Below, piece after piece: positions 18,059 to 25,952 of a DNA stretch of 64,000 nt; the first letter of the stretch is position 1; every line of letters begins with the position of its first letter. Origin of the DNA: Alitabrizicola rongguiensis (GTDB lineage: Bacteria; Pseudomonadota; Alphaproteobacteria; Rhodobacterales; Rhodobacteraceae); contig NZ_JAKENF010000003.1 in NCBI RefSeq assembly GCF_021491355.1, forward strand, positions 1-64,000, given 5' to 3'. The position numbers were made by a program, and so were the translations under genes. A model generated the notes under the pieces. That model was not told where the DNA came from. It worked only from the letters and a program-made list of their open reading frames with translations, and ran no database searches.

Positions 18059-19667
18059 GCTCGCCTCGCGCCGCCAGAAGTCGGTTCAGCCAATCCAGGT
18101 CCATCTCGGGCACCGAGGACAAGAGGAGGTTGGTGTAATCCTCTTTCGGCGCCGCAAAGAGTTCCGCCTTGGGCCCGCGCTCCACAACCTGCCCGTGCTG
18201 CATCACCACGACCTCATCCGCGATGGACTTCACCGTGGCAAGATCATGAGTGATGAACATGTAGGCGAGGTTCAATTCGCCCTGCAACCGGTCGAGCAGC
18301 TTCAGGATGCCTTCCTGCACGATTTGGTCCAAAGCACTCGTCACCTCGTCGCAGATGATCATCTGCGGCTCGGCGGCCAGGGCGCGGGCGATGCCGATGC
18401 GCTGCTTCTGACCGCCTGACAGTTCGGAAGGCAGGCGGTCGATATACTTGTCGGGCTCCAACTCGATCAGCGCCAGAAGGTCGCGGATGCGGGTCTCCAG
18501 CGCGCGTCCCTTCAACCCCAGATACATCTCGGCCGGACGCCCGATCAACTCGCGGAGGCGGAGCTTGGGGTTCAACGCGGTGTCGGCCATCTGGTAGATC
18601 ATCTGGCACTGGCGCAGTTCCTCGCGGGAGCGCGCCTTGAAGCTGGGCGGCAGGGGCTTGCCGTTGAATAGGATCTCGCCCTTTCTGGGCGGCAAAAGGC
18701 CAGTGATGACCCGGGCGGTCGTCGATTTGCCCGACCCGCTTTCGCCCACCACCGCCACTGTCCGGCGGGCGTGGATGTCGAAGCTGACATCCTTCAGAAC
18801 GTCAACTGCGCCATAGCCCGCCGTCACGTTTCGCACGGAAACCACAGGGGTCCCGGTTGCTGCAGGCAGTGCGGGACGGGCGAAACTGCGCACGGCCCAG
18901 AGGCTGCGAGTGTAGTCCTCGCGCGGGGCGGCCAGCATACTGCGGGTGTCGGATTCCTCCACCTCATCACCGCGCAAAAGCACCTTGATGCGGTCGGCCA
19001 TCTGCGCGACCACGGCTAGGTCGTGCGTGATGTAGATCGCCGCCGTTCCGAACTGACGCACGATGTCGCGGATCGCGGCCAGAACCTCGATCTGCGTCGT
19101 CACATCCAACGCTGTGGTCGGTTCGTCGAAGATGATGAGGTCCGGCCGGCAGGACATGGCCATCGCCGTCATTGCGCGCTGCAACTGCCCACCCGAAACC
19201 TGATGCGGATAGCGGAAGCCGATCTCGTCAGGGTTCGGCAGGCGCATGCGGCGGTAAAGCTCGACCGCATCGGCTTCGGCCTTTTCGCGCGGCATGACGC
19301 CGTGGACGACAGGGCCTTCGCAATACTGGTCGATCAATTTGTGAGCAGGATTGAAGCTCGCCGCCGCCGATTGGGCCACATAGGCGATGCGTTTGCCGCG
19401 CAAGGCTCGCCGGTCCGCTTCCGGTGCAGCGCGCAGGTCGATCCCGTCGAAATCGATCGACCCGCCCGAGATGCGGCAGCCGTCACGGGCATAGCCCATC
19501 GCGGCCAGACCGAGTGTTGACTTGCCTGCGCCGGATTCCCCGATCAGCCCGAGAACCTCGCCCTTATGCAGGGTCAGGTCCACGCCCTTGACGATCTGGT
19601 GCCAGGCATCGCCCGAGCGGCCCTCGATCTTCAGATCCCGGATGGTCAGAAGCACTTGCTTTTCCAT
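18051..19667 (-). CDS. Dipeptide/oligopeptide-type ABC transporter, double ATP-binding protein
   Basis: 538 residues holding two complete nucleotide-binding domains. Walker A motifs are GLIGESGAGKSTLG (about 38-51) and AVVGESGSGKSTTA (about 300). Signature motifs are VSGGQLQRAM and LSGGQKQRIG, with Walker B LIIFDEPTTALD and MIICDEVTSALD. The family is the fused form of DppD/DppF, as in GsiA. It energises uptake through the two permeases encoded 5 bp and more upstream. The second Walker B has V where P is usual, which is tolerated in homologues. Confidence 0.92.
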   Translation of the reverse strand: MEKQVLLTIRDLKIEGRSGDAWHQIVKGVDLTLHKGEVLGLIGESGAGKSTLGLAAMGYARDGCRISGGSIDFDGIDLRAAPEADRRALRGKRIAYVAQSAAASFNPAHKLIDQYCEGPVVHGVMPREKAEADAVELYRRMRLPNPDEIGFRYPHQVSGGQLQRAMTAMAMSCRPDLIIFDEPTTALDVTTQIEVLAAIRDIVRQFGTAAIYITHDLAVVAQMADRIKVLLRGDEVEESDTRSMLAAPREDYTRSLWAVRSFARPALPAATGTPVVSVRNVTAGYGAVDVLKDVSFDIHARRTVAVVGESGSGKSTTARVITGLLPPRKGEILFNGKPLPPSFKARSREELRQCQMIYQMADTALNPKLRLRELIGRPAEMYLGLKGRALETRIRDLLALIELEPDKYIDRLPSELSGGQKQRIGIARALAAEPQMIICDEVTSALDQIVQEGILKLLDRLQGELNLAYMFITHDLATVKSIADEVVVMQHGQVVERGPKAELFAAPKEDYTNLLLSSVPEMDLDWLNRLLAARGEHA

Positions 19668-19672
19668 TGGAC

Positions 19673-20587
19673 CTACTCCTTCAATCCGCTGGCGCGGTGT
19701 AGCTGCCAGTCCACCACGAAGTTCACCGCGACCGTCAGGAGCGCGATCGCTCCGGCAGGCAGAAGCGGGGTGATGTCGCCGAAGGTGATGAGCGTCGCGT
19801 TCTCGCGCACCATGCTCCCCCAGTCGGCGGTCGGCGGCTTGATCCCGAGGCCAAGGAAGGACAATGCCGATATCGAGAGGAAAACGAAGCAGAAGCGTAG
19901 CCCGAATTCAGCCACCAGTGGCGCCATTGCATTGGGCAGGATTTCACGCCGGATGAGCCGCCACTTGCCCTCGCCGCGCAACCGGGCAGCCTCGATGTAG
20001 TCCATCACCACGATGCCCTGCGCCACCGACCGCGCCAGCCGGTAGACGCGCGTCGCGTCGACCGACGCGATCACAAGGATCAGGCTGAGGACCGAGGTAC
20101 CGAAGATGGTGAGCAGCAAGAGGGAGAAGATAAGGGCCGGAATGGCCATCAGCGCATCGACGAAGCGCGACAGCCACTGGTCAAGCCAGCCGCCGACCAG
20201 CGCCGCCCAGATGCCGAGGATCGAACCGACCGTAAAGGCAAGCGCCGTCGTGGCAAAGGCGATGCCCACAGTATTGCGCGCGCCATAGATCAAGCGGGTC
20301 AGCATGTCACGGCCAAGCTTGTCGGTCCCGAGGTAATAGGGGGCGGCCCAGGGCAGGTATTGGGCGCCCACGACCTCGCTTTCCTTAAAGGGTGCCAGCA
20401 GCGGCGCAAAGACCGCGACAAGGACATAGATCAGGATCACGGCAATTCCGAACGACGCTGTCAGCGGCATGTCGCGGAAGGTCGGCTTCTGATGCGCCGG
20501 GGCAAACGTGCGCAGGGCGGCACGGGAGACCAGCGCGACCCCGAAGAAGGCGACTAGAGCGACGGCAAGGACAACCAGAACCTGCAT
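19673..20587 (-). CDS. ABC transporter permease, DppC/OppC type
   Basis: 304 residues with about six membrane helices, starting VLVVLAVALVAFFGVALVSR. The TMD2 coupling motif region reads YIEAARLRGEGKWRLIRREI, the EAA loop that contacts the ATPase. LSALSFLGLGIKPPTADWGSM is a typical DppC/OppC C-terminal segment. It lies 5 bp upstream of the ATPase gene and pairs with the DppB-type permease. Confidence 0.92.
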   Translation of the reverse strand: MQVLVVLAVALVAFFGVALVSRAALRTFAPAHQKPTFRDMPLTASFGIAVILIYVLVAVFAPLLAPFKESEVVGAQYLPWAAPYYLGTDKLGRDMLTRLIYGARNTVGIAFATTALAFTVGSILGIWAALVGGWLDQWLSRFVDALMAIPALIFSLLLLTIFGTSVLSLILVIASVDATRVYRLARSVAQGIVVMDYIEAARLRGEGKWRLIRREILPNAMAPLVAEFGLRFCFVFLSISALSFLGLGIKPPTADWGSMVRENATLITFGDITPLLPAGAIALLTVAVNFVVDWQLHRASGLKE

Positions 20588-20591
20588 GGCC

Positions 20592-21545
20592 TTACCTCCG
20601 ATGCATCAGGCGCGGGTTGGTGATCGTCGAGAGCACATCCGCGACAAGATTCAAGAGCACGTAGGCCGAGGCGAAGATCAGGGCGATGGCCTGCACCACG
20701 GGGATGTCGCGGTTGGTCACCGCGTCCACCATCAACTGGCCAAGTCCCGGATAGACAAAGACCACCTCGACCACGACGACGCCGGTGATGAGGTAGGCGA
20801 GGTTCAGTGCCACCACGTTGATGATCGGGGCCAGCGCGTTCGGGACGGCATGGCGCAGCACCACGCGCAGGGGGGACATCCCCTTGAGCCGCGCCATCTC
20901 GATATAGGGTGAGGCGAGCAGGTTGATGATCGCGGCCCGGGTCATCCGCATCATGTGGGCGGTGACCACCAGCGTCAGGGTCAGCGCCGGAAGGAAGCCC
21001 ATGTAGATCCGCTCGCTGAAAGTCGTGCTGGCGGTAATGCGGACCATCGAGGGGAAGAGCCCCGTCTGCGCCAGCCACAGGATCAGGATGTAGGCCACAA
21101 AGAACTCGGGGAAGGAAATCGAGGTCAGCGCCAGCGCGTTCGACATCCGGTCGAAGACAGAGTTGCGCCATAGCGCCGCCAGAACCCCGAGCATAAGCGA
21201 GAGCGGCACGGACAGGGCGGCCGCATAAAGCGCCAGGAACAGCGTGTTGCCAAGTCGACCACCGACCAGTTCGGCGATCGGTTTCTTGGTGGCCATCGAA
21301 ACGCCGAAGTCGCCGTGCAGCACGCCCCACAGCCAGTTCAGGTAGCGGATCGGCGCCGGGTCGTTCAGCCCCAGTTGCTCGCGCAGGGCGGCGAGGGTTT
21401 CGGGGGTCGCCGACTGGCCCAACAGCTCGCGGGCAAGATCGCCCGGGAGGAGCTCGGTTGCGCCGAAGATCACCACTGAAATCACAAATAGCGTCAGAAG
21501 GCCGAGCAGCAGCCTTCGCCCGATCATGCGCCAGATCTCGTTCAT
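20592..21545 (-). CDS. ABC transporter permease, DppB/OppB type
   Basis: 317 residues. The N-terminus RRLLLGLLTLFVISVVIFGA begins the DppB-type first helix. LPGDLARELLGQSATPETL is the usual periplasmic loop, and YIEMARLKGMSPLRVVLRHA is the EAA coupling loop. It ends in a helix before TITNPRLMHRR. It is 4 bp upstream of the second permease and 109 bp downstream of the binding-protein gene. Confidence 0.92.
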   Translation of the reverse strand: MNEIWRMIGRRLLLGLLTLFVISVVIFGATELLPGDLARELLGQSATPETLAALREQLGLNDPAPIRYLNWLWGVLHGDFGVSMATKKPIAELVGGRLGNTLFLALYAAALSVPLSLMLGVLAALWRNSVFDRMSNALALTSISFPEFFVAYILILWLAQTGLFPSMVRITASTTFSERIYMGFLPALTLTLVVTAHMMRMTRAAIINLLASPYIEMARLKGMSPLRVVLRHAVPNALAPIINVVALNLAYLITGVVVVEVVFVYPGLGQLMVDAVTNRDIPVVQAIALIFASAYVLLNLVADVLSTITNPRLMHRR

Positions 21546-21654
21546 GTTTCCCCCCTGTGTATGGGCCTGGCGGTCTTGCTGCCGCCTGGGCCGGACGTGC
21601 CGTCAGGCTCCGGCAGGATGACCCTGCCGGAGCCCGGTTCTCAGTTCGGACAGA

Positions 21655-23217
21655 TCAGGCGAACCACCAGCGTTCGACGCAGCGGAAGCCGTCGAGATTC
21701 CAGTTATTTGCAACCTTTTCCGGTGTCGCGAGGGCCTTCGACAGGGCCATCACGTAGTTGTTGTACATCGGGATGATGGTTGACCCCTCGAACGACACGA
21801 GCCGCTGCATCTCCTGGTACATGTCCTTGCGCTTGGCCTCGTCGAGCTCCGAGCGCGCCGCGACAAGCAGCTTGTCGAACTCGGCGTTCGACCAGAAGCT
21901 CTCGTTCCAGGCCGCGCCGGTTTGGTACGCGGTGGTAAACATCTGGTCTTCGACCGGCCGCCCGCCCCAGTAGCTGGCGCAGAACGGCTTCTTCATCCAG
22001 ACGTTGTCCCAGTAGCCGTCATCTGGCACACGGTCGACGGTGATGGTGATCCCGGCCGGAGCGGCCTTCTCGCTCATCAGGACGGCGGCATCCACCGCGC
22101 CCGCGAAGGCAGCGTTGGCGGCCGAAAGCGTGACCTCAAGCTTGTCCATGCCTGCTTTCTTCAGATATGACTTCGCTTTGTCCGGGTCGTAGGTCTTGGC
22201 TTCCATATCCGCGAAGAAGTAGCGGTTCGCCGGGCCGATCGGGTTGTCGTTCGACACAGAACCGTGGCCGGCAAGGATCTTGTCCACCAGTTCCTGACGG
22301 TCGAACGCGTATTTGAGCGCGAGGCGCACGTTGTTGTCGGTGAAGGGCGCCGCACGAGCGTCCATCGGGAAGACGTAGTGCGCGTTGCCCGAGATCGACA
22401 GGATGTTGGCGACGCCCCGGCTTTCCAGAAGCCCGATCGAGGCCGGGTCTACCTGGTCGATCACGTCGACTTCGTTGGTCATCAGCGCGTTCAGGCGCGC
22501 CGCCGGATCGAGGATCGTCAGCAGGACGATCTGGTCGAAATGCGCCCGGTCGGACTTCCAGTAGTCCGGATTGCGCTTCAGCGTCGCCTGCACACCCGGC
22601 TCGTAGCTTTCCACGATGTAGCCGCCGCAGCCGTCGGGCGAGGTCGGGTCGATCTTGCCATCGGTGCCCGGCATGACCGGGAGGTGATAGTCCGACATCA
22701 GGTAGGGGAAGTCAGCGTTCGGCGCGTTCAGTGTGACGACCAGATTCGTGCCATCGGCCTTGATATCCGTCACTGCGTCGAAGTAGGGCTTCACCGCCGA
22801 GGTCGAGGCCTCGCCCCGGTGATGGTTCAGCGAGGCGATCACATCATCGACCGTCACCGGCTTGCCGGAATGGAAGGTTACGCCGTCGCGGATCTTGAAC
22901 ACCCAGTTCGCGCCATCCGAAGAAGACCAGCTTTCGGCGATCTCGCCTACAAGGCTGCCATCCGCCGCGATCTCGATCAGCTGGTTGTGGCGGGCGGCGG
23001 CAAAGGTCTGCACATAAAGCTGGTCCCACAGGCCGGGATCATAGCCATCGGTCGTGGAGCCATGCCCGATCCCGACCCGGAACACGCCACCCTTCTTCGG
23101 TTCCGCCTGCGCCATTGCCATGCCCGCTGGCAGGATCAGCCCGGCGGCGGTCAACGCCATCCCACCTTTCAGCACGCCGCGGCGGGTCATCCCGCGCGGA
23201 AACATCGCGTTCGTCAT
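21655..23217 (-). CDS. Tat-exported substrate-binding protein (SBP_bac_5 family)
   Basis: 520 residues. A twin-arginine signal (TRRGVLKGGMALTAAGL) precedes AMAQA. The mature protein shows KKGGVFRVGIGHG, LVGEIAESWSSSDGANWVFK and GVTFHSGKPVTVDDVI, the hallmarks of peptide/nickel-type binding proteins. A good ribosome site (GGGAGGA) sits inside the end of the upstream gene, and the ATG overlaps its stop (ATGA). The family binds peptides but also opines, glycosides and other polar compounds, so the name peptide transporter should not be taken literally here. Confidence 0.9.
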   Translation of the reverse strand: MTNAMFPRGMTRRGVLKGGMALTAAGLILPAGMAMAQAEPKKGGVFRVGIGHGSTTDGYDPGLWDQLYVQTFAAARHNQLIEIAADGSLVGEIAESWSSSDGANWVFKIRDGVTFHSGKPVTVDDVIASLNHHRGEASTSAVKPYFDAVTDIKADGTNLVVTLNAPNADFPYLMSDYHLPVMPGTDGKIDPTSPDGCGGYIVESYEPGVQATLKRNPDYWKSDRAHFDQIVLLTILDPAARLNALMTNEVDVIDQVDPASIGLLESRGVANILSISGNAHYVFPMDARAAPFTDNNVRLALKYAFDRQELVDKILAGHGSVSNDNPIGPANRYFFADMEAKTYDPDKAKSYLKKAGMDKLEVTLSAANAAFAGAVDAAVLMSEKAAPAGITITVDRVPDDGYWDNVWMKKPFCASYWGGRPVEDQMFTTAYQTGAAWNESFWSNAEFDKLLVAARSELDEAKRKDMYQEMQRLVSFEGSTIIPMYNNYVMALSKALATPEKVANNWNLDGFRCVERWWFA

Positions 23218-24371
23218 AGTTTTCCTCCCTTGTGATAGAGCGCTCCATAGGCGCTTGGTTTGAATGTCTCGAGTGCGGCTTCGGCATAACTCGACCGGTC
23301 AAGCCAAGCGGGGCTGACCTCCACGCCCCAGCCCGGCGCGTCAGTTACGGTCACATGTCCGTCTTCAACATCGAACGGGCGGCCAAGGAAAAGATCACGT
23401 TGCCACGGGTAGTAGTCATCCCCCTCGATGGACAGTTCGAGATAACTCCCCGCATTGGGAATGGCCGCCATCAGATGCATGGTGCAGATCGTGACCAGCG
23501 AAAGGTTGGCCGCATGCGGTGTGCAGGGCAGCCCAGCGGCTGCGGCCATGCGCGCTACTTCCAGCGTCCGCGACAGCCCGCCCATGTACATGACGTCCGG
23601 CTGGACCACATCGACCGCGCGCATGTCGATCATGCGCTTCCAGGTCTCCATGTCCCAATCCTGCTCGCCTCCAGTCACGTCGATCGAAACGGCTTCGGTC
23701 ACCACTTTTGTTGCGGCGAGGTCCCAATAGGGCACAGGTTCTTCGTAATGGCCGACGCCATGATCGGCGAGCAGGTCGCCCACGGTGATTGCGCGGGAAA
23801 CCGAGAAGCCCGAATTTGCGTCGACGAGCTTGTCAATCCCATCGCCAAGCGCCTTCGCGACCGCGGGGATGATCGCCTCGGTCCGCCCTGGCCATTCGTC
23901 TACATCTTCGCCGCATTCCGAACCGATGCGCCACTTAGCTGCCGTGAAACCCTTCTCGGCACACAGGCGCGTCAGGCGTTCGGCCTCATCCTTTGGCGAG
24001 ATGTCTCGTTTCATCGAACTGGCATAGGCCCGCACGCGCCCTGCGGCCCCGCCAATGAGACTCGCAACCGGCTTGCCCGCGCGTCTCCCCGCTAGGTCCC
24101 ACAGCGCGGTATCCAGACCGGCAAGTGCGCGGGCCCGGTAGCTTCCGGGGTACTTGTGCTCTCGCCGCTCAATCAGATGAACGAGCCCGCCAATGTCACT
24201 GCTGTCGGCACCCAGAGCCCAGGGAACCACCTGACGGTGAAAGACCTGCGCCGTGATGTCTGCGTTGTATGTCGAAGTTTGGCCCCAACCGAAAGCTCCA
24301 TCTTCCGCCGTGACACGCACAAAGCAGACGAACTCGCTGTGGAAGGTCTCAAGTCGAACGATGCGATTCAT
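23214..24371 (-). CDS. Mandelate racemase/muconate-lactonizing enzyme family protein
   Basis: About 385 residues of the enolase superfamily. The barrel ligands are visible: LVDANSGFS (Asp), EEPVPYWD (Glu) and TGGEQDWD (Glu). They are preceded by AAKWRIG with a candidate base and followed by CTPHAANLSL with a His. Such enzymes abstract a proton next to a carboxylate to racemise, dehydrate or cycloisomerise. The ATG at 24371 (MNRIVRLETF) fits the family; an upstream ATG at 24410 adds an unlikely Cys-rich tail. It is first in the transport operon, implying that the imported compound is an alpha-substituted acid or is converted to one. Confidence 0.87.
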   Translation of the reverse strand: MNRIVRLETFHSEFVCFVRVTAEDGAFGWGQTSTYNADITAQVFHRQVVPWALGADSSDIGGLVHLIERREHKYPGSYRARALAGLDTALWDLAGRRAGKPVASLIGGAAGRVRAYASSMKRDISPKDEAERLTRLCAEKGFTAAKWRIGSECGEDVDEWPGRTEAIIPAVAKALGDGIDKLVDANSGFSVSRAITVGDLLADHGVGHYEEPVPYWDLAATKVVTEAVSIDVTGGEQDWDMETWKRMIDMRAVDVVQPDVMYMGGLSRTLEVARMAAAAGLPCTPHAANLSLVTICTMHLMAAIPNAGSYLELSIEGDDYYPWQRDLFLGRPFDVEDGHVTVTDAPGWGVEVSPAWLDRSSYAEAALETFKPSAYGALYHKGGKL

Positions 24372-24835
24372 CGGAGCCGTTGGTTGCAAGCAGCACAGCA
24401 AGCCACCCACTCAGCATTCAGTTTGATCCCGACCCGGCGCAAACAACGAAAAACAAGACAAAGGGCAAACGCCAGTTATTCATTGCTTCCTTTTTGTTCT
24501 ACAGACGTTTTGGCGAACACATCAGCCTCGCATCCGTAGAAGGATGAGCAGCCTCAGAAGCCGGATTGAAACAGGCGCTGTGAAGCGCGCCAATTTTGCC
24601 GGACGGTTCAACGCCTGAGTATGATCAGATCGATACATTGATCTGCCGCGCGAGGTCTGTCGACGTTACGCCGATGTAATGCATCTCGTCGGCGACGATT
24701 TCACCGGGGTGGATGGGTGAGCCATTCGCACCCATTCAGACACGGCCCCAGTCCCGGCGAGGTCAACGGAGGAACGGGCGCGTCGGTTATCCCTCTTTAA
24801 AATATTGTTTTTGCTATGTTTTGTATGGATCATCA
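24372..24835. other. Intergenic region between the catabolic block and the recombinase module
   Basis: About 460 bp without a convincing gene. The left part should hold the promoter of the leftward enolase/transport operon. The right part, near 24790-24830, is AT-rich and could hold the promoter of the rightward gene at 24864. The left boundary of the mobile module probably lies here, but I see no target repeat or tRNA. Confidence 0.5.
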
Positions 24836-24857
24836 CTCCATGTAACCACTCATGGAG
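24836..24857. promoter_or_regulatory. Palindrome CTCCATG-N8-CATGGAG in front of a small gene
   Basis: A perfect 7+7 inverted repeat with 8-base spacer ends 6 bases before the ATG at 24864. Its right arm contains the GGAG that serves as ribosome site. A protein or an RNA fold binding here could block translation or transcription of the gene. An operator for autoregulation is the simplest reading. Confidence 0.5.
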
Positions 24858-24863
24858 CATCAA

Positions 24864-25388
24864 ATGACGATCAGTTTTGAAGACCGCGTTGCGGTCATCG
24901 CCGACCTGATGGGCATCGACTTCTATCGCTTGGCGCGCCGGCTGCGCGAGTTGCAAGATGGCGACAAGGATCGAAAGGAGGGCGAGAAGCTATTCCTGCG
25001 CGTGGTCGACCATCTGCAGATCGGCCGCCGGAAAGGCTATCAACTCTCCCGTCTGGCCCGCATCTTCGACGCCTACAGTGTCGACGAAGCGCGCCTCAAC
25101 CGGATTGGCTGGACCAAGCTGGGGCTCGTCTCGCGCTATGTGTCAGACGATAACTTCGAGGAACTTCTCGGCTGGGCAGAGTCGAACACGGCGCACGACC
25201 TTGAACTCAAGCTGCGCGGCAGGGAACCGATCTCGGATGACAGGATCTTCGTCACTTATCTGCATGTCGATGACTTTCTCCGACTGCGGAAAGCCCTGCT
25301 GGCGCATGGAGCGACGCCGTCTGGCGCAGAAGGTGTAACCGACGCCGAAGAAGCACTCATGCGTCTTGTGACGCTCGCTGGTCACTGA
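24864..25388 (+). CDS. Hypothetical protein of the mobile module
   Basis: About 174 residues (MTISFEDRVAVIADLMGIDF...), highly charged and mostly helical, with no signal peptide or membrane segment. The stretch RRKGYQLSRLARIFDAYSVD resembles a DNA-binding or oligomerising helix pair, but I do not recognise a family. The ATG at 24864 is preferred over 24852 because GGAG lies 6 bases upstream and 24852 falls inside the palindrome. It is followed by a strong hairpin and then the excisionase-like gene, suggesting an element-encoded regulator. Function unknown. Confidence 0.6.
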   Translation: MTISFEDRVAVIADLMGIDFYRLARRLRELQDGDKDRKEGEKLFLRVVDHLQIGRRKGYQLSRLARIFDAYSVDEARLNRIGWTKLGLVSRYVSDDNFEELLGWAESNTAHDLELKLRGREPISDDRIFVTYLHVDDFLRLRKALLAHGATPSGAEGVTDAEEALMRLVTLAGH

Positions 25389-25402
25389 CGGAACGACCTG
25401 AC

Positions 25403-25440
25403 ATGCGCCCTGTTTCTCAGGCATGCGAAGCAGGGCGCAT
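25403..25440 (+). terminator. Hairpin after the hypothetical gene
   Basis: ATGCGCCCTG at 25403-25412 pairs perfectly with CAGGGCGCAT at 25431-25440 (10-bp stem, 18-base loop), 14 bp after the stop codon. There is no T-run, so it is either a factor-aided terminator or a protein-binding palindrome. Confidence 0.45.
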
Positions 25441-25611
25441 ATGCGCAGTGGGCTCAGATTGATACCACCCCTGAACTTCCTTGTTCCAATCGGCGTGTTC
25501 TTGAAAACTATAGGCGATCACCACGACCTGAGTCGGCACCGGTGATCGCAACAGCCATTCGACGATCTCCATGCCGGCCACGAGATGCGTGGCAATTTCA
25601 TGGAGACAAAC

Positions 25612-25854
25612 ATGGCAATCACCTTCAAGACCAGACCAATCACTAAATATCCAGCACAGCCGCCCGCGGCGCCTGCGCCTTCGCAGCCTCTTCCCGACGA
25701 GTTCTTGACCATTGCAGAAGCGGCCGAGCTCTCGCGAGCTTCCGAAAGCAGTGTCCGTCGTTGGGAACGCCGGGGAGTTTTTAGGAAGTTCAGATCCGGG
25801 AAAAAGATCCTGATCGCAAAGGTCGATCTGCTGAATTTCCTTCGTCAGAACTAA
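25612..25854 (+). CDS. Excisionase-like helix-turn-helix protein
   Basis: About 80 residues. After a Pro/Ala-rich leader comes FLTIAEAAELSRASESSVRRW, then ERRGVFRKFRSGKKILI and LLNFLRQN. This is the winged-helix layout of MerR/Xis-type DNA-binding proteins. The ATG at 25612 has GGAG about 6 bases upstream; an in-frame ATG at 25585 lacks one. Located just before two tyrosine recombinases, it probably acts as a recombination directionality factor or a regulator of them. Confidence 0.75.
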   Translation: MAITFKTRPITKYPAQPPAAPAPSQPLPDEFLTIAEAAELSRASESSVRRWERRGVFRKFRSGKKILIAKVDLLNFLRQN

Positions 25855-25869
25855 TCACATCTGGCCATT

Positions 25870-25920
25870 GTTAATACCCTCCCGGCCTAAAGCCAGGGAA
25901 TATGATAGGAGGGTATTAAC
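25870..25920. repeat. Perfect 13-bp inverted repeat upstream of the recombinase genes
   Basis: GTTAATACCCTCC at 25870-25882 is matched exactly by GGAGGGTATTAAC at 25908-25920, with a 25-base centre that itself holds a GGC/GCC mini-stem (GGCCTAAAGCC). It lies 32 bp before the first recombinase ATG. Candidate recombinase binding site (arms and core of an att site) or operator for the HTH protein. AT-rich arms and lack of a T-run make a terminator less likely. Confidence 0.6.
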
Positions 25921-25952
25921 AAGTTGGCGCCCCTGACAAATGGTGAATAACA

